This document shows, in pieces, positions 1 through 5,488 of a DNA stretch of 9,417 nt. A program made the position numbers and the translations under genes. The notes below the pieces were generated by a model. That model saw only the letters and a program-made list of their open reading frames with translations, was not told the DNA's origin and ran no database searches. Origin of the DNA: JBEKCP01 sp050014815 (GTDB lineage Bacteria > Planctomycetota > Planctomycetia > Pirellulales > Thermoguttaceae). Positions within the stretch are counted from its first letter, which is position 1. Every line of letters begins with the position of its first letter. The DNA lies in assembly GCA_050014815.1 (NCBI GenBank), contig JBEKCP010000191.1:1-9417 (forward strand). Reading direction: 5' to 3'.

Positions 1-375
1 GCTGTCGAAAATGTTGCCGTCGGCCAGGGCCCTTCTCAGGGCCGAGCCGAAGTTCGGCGGCAGGGCCTTGCCCTCGACCAGGGCCGCCATGTACGCGGCC
101 TGCTGCCCGCTGGGAACCTTGATCTGGTCGCCCTCGACGGTGTAGGAAGTCAAGTTCGCCTTCTCGAACGCCGCCTCCATCGCCGGCAGACAATTGGCCG
201 AGATCGGAACACCGTGCATCAACGAGACGTCCGGCCCCGATGCCTGGTGCTGGAACAGGTAGCCCAGGCTGATGACCACGATGGCCAGCAGCAGCCCGGC
301 CGTGATCCGCGCCCCCGGGGTCATCGAGCGGAACAGGTCGCCGGCTTGGGCGAAGGCTTTATTGAGAAAGTCCAT
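1..375 (-). CDS. fliF: Flagellar MS-ring protein FliF, N-terminal part (cut by the window edge)
   Basis: The reverse strand from 375 reads 125 codons without a stop to the left edge, so only the N-terminus of a protein usually over 500 residues long is visible. It starts MDFLNKAFAQAGDLF, then has one membrane segment (about residues 25-43, ITAGLLLAIVVISLGYLF). A periplasmic region follows that matches the first ring-building (YscJ/FliF) domain: a helix around 'CLPAMEAAFEKANL', a strand 'YTVEGDQIKVPSGQQAAYMAAL', and 'ALPPNFGSAL'. FliF forms the MS ring in the cytoplasmic membrane, the platform for the export gate, rod and switch. It lies 74 bp downstream of fliE in the same direction, the standard order. 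Its ribosome binding site is weak, so translation may depend on the upstream gene. The family call is secure; the rest of the protein cannot be judged. Confidence 0.93.
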   Translation of the reverse strand, partial: MDFLNKAFAQAGDLFRSMTPGARITAGLLLAIVVISLGYLFQHQASGPDVSLMHGVPISANCLPAMEAAFEKANLTSYTVEGDQIKVPSGQQAAYMAALVEGKALPPNFGSALRRALADGNIFDS

Positions 376-399
376 CCGTGGATCTCGCTATCGCTAGGT

Positions 400-440
400 C
401 CCCTCTCCCGCGTGCCGCTGCGGCACGACCGGGAGAGGGG
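400..440. repeat. Long hairpin between fliE and fliF
   Basis: The 74-bp fliE-fliF gap is mostly one near-perfect inverted repeat. Arms 400-417 and 421-440 pair over 18 bp around a CTG loop, with a 2-nt bulge at 428-429. The outer 11 bp are CCCCTCTCCCG / CGGGAGAGGGG and the inner 7 bp CGTGCCG / CGGCACG. No T-run follows on either strand, so it is not a typical intrinsic terminator. The outer arms share their core with the palindromic element at 6826-6942, so this is probably a dispersed repeat. It could also affect fliE/fliF mRNA stability or ratio. Confidence 0.8.
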
Positions 441-449
441 AGGGGTACG

Positions 450-749
450 TTAAATCTGAAGTTTCTGCACCTCCTGGAACGCATCGACCATCTTATTGCG
501 GATCTGCACCATCATGTTGAAGGCGATGTCGGCCTTCTGCACGGCCGTGAGCACCTCGGCCGGGGTGACGTTGCCGCCGGTCACGAGCTTCTCGACCGCC
601 CGGTCCGCCTCGCTCTGCATCGAGTTGACCTCCTGGATCGAATTCAGGAGGAACTCCTTAAACGACGGCCCGCCCTGCGGCGCGCCGACTTTGCCGGCAA
701 GCGTCCCGGGCAGCATGGGCATCGTCGAAATGTTCTGGATTGGCGTCAT
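450..749 (-). CDS. fliE: Flagellar hook-basal body protein FliE
   Basis: A 99-residue protein, the usual FliE length. FliE links the MS ring and export gate to the proximal rod, is itself exported, and polymerises by its C-terminal helices. The sequence shows the family pattern: a variable N-terminus, then 'SFKEFLLNSIQEVNSMQSEAD', a central 'LVTGGNVTPAEVLTAVQKAD' (the conserved G-x3-P-x-E-V turn), and the hallmark C-terminal helix 'AFNMMVQIRNKMVDAFQEV'. The start at 749 is the first ATG in frame and gives a canonical N-terminus, though no strong ribosome binding site is visible. fliF follows in the same direction. Many bacteria have flgB and flgC immediately upstream of fliE; here a small HTH gene is there instead. 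The identification is secure. Confidence 0.95.
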   Translation of the reverse strand: MTPIQNISTMPMLPGTLAGKVGAPQGGPSFKEFLLNSIQEVNSMQSEADRAVEKLVTGGNVTPAEVLTAVQKADIAFNMMVQIRNKMVDAFQEVQKLQI

Positions 750-760
750 GATCTAAAGCA

Positions 761-825
761 CCAGGTCTCAATACTCAAATCACAAACAAGTTCCAAGCTC
801 GAAATCCCAATTCTCAAAATCGAAA
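761..825. repeat. A/T-rich degenerate intergenic repeat upstream of fliE
   Basis: The 103-bp gap between the HTH gene and fliE is much richer in A/T than its surroundings. On the - strand it is built of loosely repeated 7-8 bp words such as 'gaattggga', 'gatttcgag' and 'gatttgagt'. It does not code and I saw no clear sigma-54 (GG-N10-GC) or sigma-70 promoter in it. It resembles, from memory and unverified, degenerate intergenic repeats seen in other planctomycete genomes. It may also be where fliE transcription starts, since it is the only soft region upstream of that gene. Confidence 0.45.
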
Positions 826-852
826 GCGTCAGGTTGTGCTGGATCCGGTTCT

Positions 853-1224
853 TCACCATCTGTCATGGTTCGTGACGAACTTCTCGCGGGGGGCGTATCC
901 GTACTGCCGCAGTTTTCCCGACAGCGTACGGACGCCGATCCCCAGGGCCTTGGCCGTTCTCTCGCGGTGGCCGTCGAAGTGTTCCAGGGTCGCCTCGATG
1001 AGCCGCCGCTCCACCTCTTCGAGGCTGATTCCGACCGGGATCGGGTCGCATGAGGGTTTCTTCTCATGGAGTTCTTCGGTTAGATGGCGGACCTCCTCGC
1101 GGAGGGCGTGGTGCGTCTGTTCCAGCCGCAACGTCGCGGTGTGCCAGGCGGCCAGCACCGCCTGGAGGTCGGCGCCGCCGGGCGGCATCGGCAGGTCGAG
1201 GGTTTGGTTACGCTCGGTCATCAT
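853..1224 (-). CDS. Small Fis-type HTH protein, apparent histidine-kinase/NtrC-regulator remnant fusion
   Basis: A 123-residue protein in two parts. Residues about 17-55 are a charged helix, probably coiled coil ('LQAVLAAWHTATLRLEQTHH', then 'REEVRHLTEEL'). It resembles the N-terminal segment of planctomycete sensor kinases that precedes the phosphoacceptor domain (from memory). Residues about 64-113 are a Fis-type helix-turn-helix like the C-terminus of NtrC-family regulators: 'SLEEVERRLIEATLEHF' leads into 'RERTAKALGIGVRTLSGKL'. The kinase core, receiver and AAA+ sigma-54 activation domains are all absent. It could bind DNA, probably as a dimer, but could not activate sigma-54 by itself. 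It lies directly upstream of fliE, so a role in flagellar control is plausible. The start at 1224 (MMTERNQ) was chosen because upstream codons are low-complexity and not family-like. Its ribosome binding site is poor, and the ATG at 1275 is an alternative. Confidence 0.75.
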   Translation of the reverse strand: MMTERNQTLDLPMPPGGADLQAVLAAWHTATLRLEQTHHALREEVRHLTEELHEKKPSCDPIPVGISLEEVERRLIEATLEHFDGHRERTAKALGIGVRTLSGKLRQYGYAPREKFVTNHDRW

Positions 1225-1371
1225 CTTATCGTTCGCTGCAAAGGTCGATTTGGCGGGTCCCCGGCGGGGCGGCATAGGCGCCCCGCACCTGGCCGGCCGG
1301 GCCAAGCTGCGCGTGGTACCCGACCCCGCCGCCACGCTGGAGGACAAGGAAAACGAGGAAAATGCGGGGAG

Positions 1372-1401
1372 TATGTACCCGAAAACCTCGCCCGTTGTCA
1401 A
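1372..1401 (-). promoter_or_regulatory. Possible sigma-70 promoter for the HTH-fliE-fliF cluster
   Basis: On the - strand a perfect -35 box TTGACA (1396-1401) is followed after 18 bp by TACATA (1372-1377), a weak -10 (3 of 6 consensus positions). It lies in the 258-bp gap between the isomerase gene and the HTH gene, about 150 bp before the chosen start. The rest of that gap is G+C-rich without other clear signals. The perfect -35 is notable in this G+C-rich DNA, but the poor -10 keeps the call tentative. Confidence 0.3.
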
Positions 1402-1482
1402 TGGACGTTTGACCCGGCCCAGCGGGATACTGGGCAATTTAGAGATCTCAGGTCGTATCGTCGTTAGTGCGTCCCTTGTCCC

Positions 1483-2436
1483 CTACGGCGCGGCCAGTTC
1501 CTGCGTGCCGGGCTTGAAGTGCGGCCAGACCCCGGTGTACTTCACCGGGGTCTGCCGACGCTCGATGCCGGCAAGCTTCTCCAGGAGCTCGCGCGAAAGG
1601 GCGTCCTCCACCTCCCGGCGGACATCCGGGAGCGTCTTGCTGCCGGGCTTGATCTCGTCCGAGCGGATCAGGTGGACGCCGAAGGGGCTGCGGACCGGCG
1701 GGCTCAACTCGTCCTTCTTGAGTGCGAAGGCCGCGCGGGAAAAGGCCTCGTCCATCGGGCCGCGGCGGCCGATCCAGCCCAGCCGCCCGCCGTCGCGGCC
1801 GCTGGGCCCCATCGAGTACTTCTTGGCCGCCTCCGCCATCGAGATTGTTCCGGAAACGATCTCGGTCCGAATCTCCTCGGCGCGGCGGACGACTTGGTCC
1901 CACGACATCGGTTGCGAGTCCTGCCGGGGCCGCAGCAGGATATGGCTGACCGAGACCTCCGTGCCGTCCAACTCCCGGCGATGGGCCTGGAAGTAGGCTT
2001 CCTCCCGCTCGGCGGTCAGGTACTTCGCCAGGTACTTCTGCCAGGTGACATTCCAGGCGAGTTGGCGGCGGACGTCGGCCTCGCTGGCCGACGCGGCCCC
2101 CAGCACGGCCGGCAGGGTGCGGCCCCGGGCCGCCGCTTGCGTAAGGGCCCGGGCCTTCGCCGCCGCCATCTCCTCCTCGCTGGGCAGCTCGTCGGCCCGT
2201 TGGGCATAAGCCAAGACGAGCCGCCGGGCAACGAGTTCCTCCAGCACTTGGGCCCGGGCATACGGCAGCATGTCGGGGCTGAGCTTCTTGCCCCGTACGG
2301 CCTGGTCGAGCGTCTGCCGGGCCTCGCCCAGCAGGATCGACTCTTCGCCGACCGTGACCACGGCGGTGCCGTCGTCAGCGGCCGTCGCCGGCGCCGCCGC
2401 GGCGAAGCACAGCATGGCGAGAAGCGAGCGAATCAT
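1483..2436 (-). CDS. SurA/PrsA-like parvulin peptidyl-prolyl cis-trans isomerase, exported
   Basis: A 317-residue protein that likely helps fold exported proteins by isomerising Xaa-Pro bonds. Residues 1-20 form a Sec signal peptide (hydrophobic 'LLAMLCFAAAA', likely cut after 'PATA'). Residues about 25-150 form a helical chaperone-like N-domain as in SurA: a start 'VVTVGEESILLGEARQTLDQ', then 'RAQVLEELVARRLVLAYAQR'. Residues about 160-260 are a parvulin (PF00639-type) domain. It shows 'VSVSHILLRP', 'SMAEAAKKYSMGPSGRDGG', 'LGWIGRRGPMDEAF' and the closing strand 'SPFGVHLIRSDE'. The His of 'SHILL' and the 'GVHLI' His match conserved active-site positions. A charged helical tail follows. Only one parvulin domain is present, against two in E. 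coli SurA. GGAG lies 6 nt before the ATG at 2436. It is downstream of, and co-directional with, the DUF1598 gene. Confidence 0.9.
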   Translation of the reverse strand: MIRSLLAMLCFAAAAPATAADDGTAVVTVGEESILLGEARQTLDQAVRGKKLSPDMLPYARAQVLEELVARRLVLAYAQRADELPSEEEMAAAKARALTQAAARGRTLPAVLGAASASEADVRRQLAWNVTWQKYLAKYLTAEREEAYFQAHRRELDGTEVSVSHILLRPRQDSQPMSWDQVVRRAEEIRTEIVSGTISMAEAAKKYSMGPSGRDGGRLGWIGRRGPMDEAFSRAAFALKKDELSPPVRSPFGVHLIRSDEIKPGSKTLPDVRREVEDALSRELLEKLAGIERRQTPVKYTGVWPHFKPGTQELAAP

Positions 2437-2523
2437 CGAGTGCTCCGCTGTGTGCGAAGCCGCAAGCGGCCTTCCGCGGATCGGGCACCACGTCCCGCGT
2501 GGTCGCCGCGGTTATTGTCTTTT

Positions 2524-2551
2524 CCTAATCCCTAATCCCCAATCCCCAATC
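2524..2551. repeat. Tandem heptamer array, four units
   Basis: Four 7-bp units, two CCTAATC then two CCCAATC, lie head to tail just after the stop of the DUF1598 gene, in its 124-bp gap to the isomerase gene. On the - strand they read GATTGGG and GATTAGG. The rest of the gap is G+C-rich, with only short imperfect hairpins (for example 2487-2503) and no T-run. The array belongs to the same general class as 4409-4443, intergenic short tandem repeats with a 7-bp period. Confidence 0.85.
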
Positions 2552-2560
2552 CCTCTCCGC

Positions 2561-4330
2561 TCAGTCCCACCACCAGCGGCCGTTGGCGGGAAGTTTTGGG
2601 CCGGCGGCAGGCCGGTCGGCCTGGAGCCGCGGGTACTGCTCCACCTCGATGGCCTGGCGCCGGACCAGCGAGGCGGGCTCGACGCGGACGCCGCCACTGA
2701 CGCCCGCCACGAACGTCTGCCGGTTGACGATCCGATAGTTCGCCACGGTCTCGACCTCCTTCGGGGCCTCGCTGAACTCGACCGGGTAGCCGCGCGGGTC
2801 GCCGAAGCAGGTCATGTGCCAGCCGATCCGCTCGGGCAGCCCCTCCTCGCGCACGAGCGCAGCCGCCAAGGCCAGGTCGCAGAGGTTCCGCAACTCGGCG
2901 TAGACGGGGTACTTCCGGCACAGGTCGTCGAAGTGCTCGGTGAAGCTTTGAGCGAACTTGCGGCACAGCGGCTCGGCCTCCCCGGTGTGGACCCGCTCGC
3001 CCTTGGCGGTCAGGTGTTCGTTCTCGCTTTCGACCTTCACGCCCTGGCCGCGGAGGTTGAAGGCCAGGCGGTCCTTCGAGGCCAGCACCGCCTCGTAGTT
3101 GAGGCTGAACCACCACCGCAACACGCCCATGGCCGGCGGCTTCTCGCCGGGTCGAAGCTGGATGAGGTTGAGGTAGCTCGCGACGCCGGGCACGCCCTCC
3201 TCCAGGCCCATGCCCACCAGCTTCATCCGGTAGTCGGCCTCGACGAGGATGCGTGCCGCGCGGGTGCGGGGATCCAGGCCGAAGACCTCGATGTCCTGCT
3301 TTCCCACCGTTGAGCGGAACTGTTCCAGCCAGGCCCGGCGGCCCTCCGGCCGGACCGCCTTATGGCTCCACTCCTTGACGAACTTGTCGGCGGCGGCCAG
3401 CCCTTCCTGCCGCGGGGTGATCAGGCAGCCGAACTGGGCGGCCGCGCCGCTCATCATGTGCCGCAGCACGACGACCAGGTCTTCGAGCCGGACGACGGGC
3501 TCGCGGGTTTCCACGGCCAGGACGCGGCCCTCCGGCCCGAGCGTCCAGTCGCCGGCCGGTCCCGCCAGGACCAGGTCGCGGGAGTCGGGATAGACGAAGA
3601 CATAGCGGATCCGCCGCAGCCCGGCCAGCATCTGCATGGCCTCGTCCGGCGGCCGTCCGGCGGCCAGGCCGAGCTGGATCTGCTTCTCCAGCCGCACGAG
3701 CGAGATCATCCTGAGCGGCGAGTCCCGCCGCACGTCGCCGGACGACTGGCCGCGGGCGCGGGCAACGCGAAGCGCCGCCAGGTCGCCATCCTTCGCCTCC
3801 TTCATGAGCGGCCGGAGGACGCCCCGGGCATCGACCCAGACGCCGGCGGGAAACGGGGCGATCGTGCCCTGGCCGCCGTTGGCGTCCCAGCTCTTCGGGG
3901 CGACCGTTTGGGTGATCAGGTTGATGAGATCATCGAAATCGGCTTGCTGGCCGCCGCCCCGCGCCCCGCCGGCCGCGGCTGGATTGGATCCGCCCAGCGG
4001 TTGGGCCGAGACCTGGGCGAGGATGCCTGCGCGGACCCGGTCGTCGCCGATCTGGGCCACCGAGCCGATCGCCGCTTCGTGGGCCCCGGCCTGGGCCTGC
4101 GCTACGGCGATTTGCCCCAGGAGTGCGTCGCGGCGGGCGGGATCCGCCGCCTGCTGGGCCAAACCGGCGGCCGCGGCGAACTCGCCCGCCTCGACCTGGG
4201 CCCGAATCCGGGCATCCGTTGCTGCCGGCCCCTGCGCCGCGACCGGCCAGGCCCCAAGGATGCAGAACATCATTCCTACGGCGACGACCGCTCGGCGGGG
4301 CCGCCGACCGACTCTGGTTCCAGCGGACAT
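2561..4330 (-). CDS. DUF1598-family secreted protein (planctomycete type)
   Basis: A 589-residue exported protein whose function is not known. Residues 1-33 are a signal peptide: an Arg-rich start, hydrophobic core 'AVVAVGMMFCILGAW', likely cut after 'PVAA'. Residues about 36-110 are Ala-rich amphipathic helices with TPR-like spacing ('ARRDALLGQIAVAQAQAGAH'). A Gly-rich linker follows (112-129). Next is 'DFDDLINLITQTVAPKSWD' with 'NGGQGTIAPFPAGVWV' (131-166), the form seen in secretin/STN-like N-domains of planctomycete proteins. Residues about 205-550 carry what I recognise as DUF1598, including 'RIRYVFVYPDSRDLVLAGPA' and 'ARILVEADYRMKLVGMGLEE'. Start: AAGGAGG lies 5 nt before the ATG at 4330. 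The isomerase gene follows after 124 bp and may assist its folding. The signal peptide and family are fairly certain; exact domain limits are estimates. Confidence 0.85.
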   Translation of the reverse strand: MSAGTRVGRRPRRAVVAVGMMFCILGAWPVAAQGPAATDARIRAQVEAGEFAAAAGLAQQAADPARRDALLGQIAVAQAQAGAHEAAIGSVAQIGDDRVRAGILAQVSAQPLGGSNPAAAGGARGGGQQADFDDLINLITQTVAPKSWDANGGQGTIAPFPAGVWVDARGVLRPLMKEAKDGDLAALRVARARGQSSGDVRRDSPLRMISLVRLEKQIQLGLAAGRPPDEAMQMLAGLRRIRYVFVYPDSRDLVLAGPAGDWTLGPEGRVLAVETREPVVRLEDLVVVLRHMMSGAAAQFGCLITPRQEGLAAADKFVKEWSHKAVRPEGRRAWLEQFRSTVGKQDIEVFGLDPRTRAARILVEADYRMKLVGMGLEEGVPGVASYLNLIQLRPGEKPPAMGVLRWWFSLNYEAVLASKDRLAFNLRGQGVKVESENEHLTAKGERVHTGEAEPLCRKFAQSFTEHFDDLCRKYPVYAELRNLCDLALAAALVREEGLPERIGWHMTCFGDPRGYPVEFSEAPKEVETVANYRIVNRQTFVAGVSGGVRVEPASLVRRQAIEVEQYPRLQADRPAAGPKLPANGRWWWD

Positions 4331-4367
4331 GATTGCCTCCTTCTCGTTCCTCGCCTTGCCCTACCCA

Positions 4368-4397
4368 TTACTATGGCCGAATTCCCGCGAGATGCAA
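4368..4397 (-). promoter_or_regulatory. Possible sigma-70 promoter for the DUF1598 gene
   Basis: On the - strand TTGCAT (4392-4397) is followed after 18 bp by TAGTAA (4368-4373, within CATAGTAAT). This lies about 40 bp before the strong ribosome binding site and ATG at 4330. Spacing and position are reasonable, but both boxes are imperfect. It lies within the 326-bp divergent gap (4331-4656). Confidence 0.3.
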
Positions 4398-4408
4398 GGC
4401 GCACGGAA

Positions 4409-4443
4409 GGATGAAGGATAAAGGATGAAGGATGAAGGATGAA
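4409..4443. repeat. Tandem heptamer array GGATGAA, five units
   Basis: Five head-to-tail 7-bp units, four GGATGAA and one GGATAAA, lie in the divergent gap between the DUF1598 gene and the pseudopilin gene. They give way to degenerate 'ggcggagggcgg'. The array does not code. It has the same period as 2524-2551 but a different unit. Confidence 0.88.
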
Positions 4444-4460
4444 GGCGGAGGGCGGAAAAG

Positions 4461-4481
4461 CCCCCGGACTGCGTCCGGGGG
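4461..4481. terminator. Perfect 9-bp hairpin, possible weak terminator
   Basis: The arms CCCCCGGAC (4461-4469) and GTCCGGGGG (4473-4481) pair perfectly around a TGC loop. On the - strand the hairpin is followed by CTTTTCC, a short T-run that would make a weak intrinsic terminator. It could stop antisense transcripts entering the DUF1598 promoter region. No T-run follows on the + strand. It could equally be one more dispersed palindrome. Confidence 0.4.
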
Positions 4482-4506
4482 GTTGTGAGGCAGACGTGTA
4501 GTGTGC

Positions 4507-4556
4507 CACTGCTTCGCAAAAGCAGTGCCGCTCGCAAGTGCTTCGCACGGCTTGCG
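4507..4556. repeat. Two consecutive stem-loops in the divergent gap
   Basis: CACTGCTT (4507-4514) pairs perfectly with AAGCAGTG (4520-4527) across a 5-nt loop. Right after it, CGCAA (4533-4537) pairs with TTGCG (4552-4556), enclosing GTGC-TTC-GCAC (4538-4548). Together with 4461-4481 this makes about 95 bp of dense secondary structure about 100 bp upstream of the pseudopilin start. It could be a palindromic repeat element, a structured leader, or a small RNA. No homologous RNA family is recognised. Confidence 0.5.
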
Positions 4557-4616
4557 TTATGGCTATTTGTCGCTCTCCCGCCCGCGGCCTTTCGGACTGG
4601 TCATCCATCCTCCGGG

Positions 4617-4629
4617 TGTACAATGTACA
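4617..4629. promoter_or_regulatory. Palindrome TGTACAATGTACA upstream of the pseudopilin gene (candidate operator/-10)
   Basis: Two copies of the self-complementary hexamer TGTACA, separated by one A, make a 13-bp dyad 28 bp before the pseudopilin start. The overlapping TACAAT words (4619-4624 and 4626-4631) also match a -10 box at 5 of 6 positions, but no convincing -35 lies at the right distance. A dyad overlapping a -10 is a common place for a repressor to bind. Which protein might bind here cannot be told. Confidence 0.4.
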
Positions 4630-4656
4630 ATGACGCGAGAAGACGGAGGTCCCAAA

Positions 4657-5355
4657 ATGAACCGTGGGTTGACGCTCGTCGAAGTGCTGGTCGTCGTGGT
4701 CATCATTGTCGTGGCCACGGCGCTCTTGCTACAAGGCTGCGCGGACATCCGTGGCGGCTCGGCCCGCAGGGCGCAGTGCTCGAATAACGAAAAGAATCAT
4801 ACCCTGGCGCTTTTGAACTACGAGGCCGCACACAAACACTTTCCCGGCTACAAGCAGGAACTGGCCGGGCAAGACGCGAGTTGGGGCGTGATGCTCCTCC
4901 CGTACCTCGATCGCCGAGACCTGTGGCAACAGTGGAAACAAGGCACGCCGATGAAGCGGTTCCTGCGGGTCTACGTCTGCCCGTCCGACCCGCCCAAGAA
5001 CATGGGCCGCGAAGATGGCCCATCAGCCTACGCGGTAAATACCAAGGTCTGCAAGGATGGCAGCGGCCTCTCACTCGATTACGTCGCTAAGCACGACGGC
5101 ACCGCCACCACCCTCCTGCTTTCGGAGAACCTGAGAACCGACAAGGCGCATACGTGGTGGGATACGGACCCGCTCATGGTGGGCTTTACGGACGGACCGA
5201 TGGCCGAGAACGTGCGGTCGAACCATGGCAGCGGGGTCCTCGCCGGGTTCTGCGACGGCCACGTCGCGTTCCTCCGGGATGAAATCGGCGATGACCTCTT
5301 CAAGGCCATCGTCACCCCGGACGGCGGCGAGCCAGTGGACGAAGGTAACCTGTAG
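4657..5355 (+). CDS. DUF1559-type pseudopilin-like protein with a possible lipobox
   Basis: A 232-residue envelope protein of the planctomycete pseudopilin-like (DUF1559, 'H-X9-DG') group, whose role is unknown. The N-terminus 'MNRGLTLVEVLVVVVIIVVA' fits a type IV prepilin leader: cut after Gly4, with Glu at +5 of the mature form. 'RRAQCSNNEKNHTLALLNYE' and 'HKHFPGY' (37-65) match the usual post-helix segment. 'SNHGSGVLAGFCDGHVAFL' (188-206) is the C-terminal signature. It differs from family norm in lacking the 'LLLPAVQAAREAARR' stretch. Instead it has 'LLLQGC' (23-28), which reads as a lipobox, so a lipoprotein is an alternative. Start: GGAGGT lies 6 nt before the ATG at 4657, which beats the in-frame ATG at 4630. 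It is the only + strand gene, divergent from the DUF1598 gene and convergent with the polyferredoxin gene. Confidence 0.88.
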   Translation: MNRGLTLVEVLVVVVIIVVATALLLQGCADIRGGSARRAQCSNNEKNHTLALLNYEAAHKHFPGYKQELAGQDASWGVMLLPYLDRRDLWQQWKQGTPMKRFLRVYVCPSDPPKNMGREDGPSAYAVNTKVCKDGSGLSLDYVAKHDGTATTLLLSENLRTDKAHTWWDTDPLMVGFTDGPMAENVRSNHGSGVLAGFCDGHVAFLRDEIGDDLFKAIVTPDGGEPVDEGNL

Positions 5356-5362
5356 CCGTATT

Positions 5363-5398
5363 GGTGGGGCTCGCTGGGCTCGCTGCGCTCGACCCACC
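5363..5398. repeat. Palindromic repeat in the convergent gap
   Basis: GGTGGG (5363-5368) and CCCACC (5393-5398) bracket a G+C-rich core that repeats 'ggctcgct' twice. It lies 8 bp after the pseudopilin stop, in the 133-bp gap shared with the convergent polyferredoxin gene. It resembles the common 'gggtcgagcgcagcgag' type of dispersed bacterial palindrome (from memory). With no T-run it is not a standard terminator, though a hairpin here could protect both 3' ends. The rest of the gap (5399-5488) holds nothing I recognise. Confidence 0.6.
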
Positions 5399-5488
5399 CT
5401 ACATGTTGTGCTCGTCCCGTGCGAACGGGAAGAATTCACACCCACGGAGTGTGCGGCCTGCATGGCCGAAAACGGTTGCCACGCCGGT

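Noticed and set aside
750..852. Sigma-54 promoter upstream of fliE
   Set aside because: A partial match (TTGGAAC...TTTGTG) lies in the A/T-rich stretch, but the -12 GC is missing and the spacing does not give GG-N10-GC.
1225..1437. Longer version of the HTH protein starting at 1437
   Set aside because: The extra 71 residues are low-complexity and unlike the family, the stretch contains a candidate promoter, and the kinase-like segment starts after residue 72.
836..1996. Long + strand open frame of 386 codons
   Set aside because: It is antisense to the HTH and isomerase genes, is rich in Ser and Arg from reversed G+C-rich codons, and shows no domain. Similar long + strand frames at 1519-2535, 2270-3313 and 3362-4414 are rejected for the same reason.
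2457..2503. Intrinsic terminator between the DUF1598 and isomerase genes
   Set aside because: Two short stems (GCCGC/GCGGC and ACCACG/CGTGGT) exist, but neither is followed by a T-run on the - strand.
4563..4748. Small - strand gene of 61 codons upstream of and overlapping the pseudopilin start
   Set aside because: It is antisense to the pseudopilin signal sequence, its Thr-rich run mirrors the Val-rich helix, and no start signal supports it.
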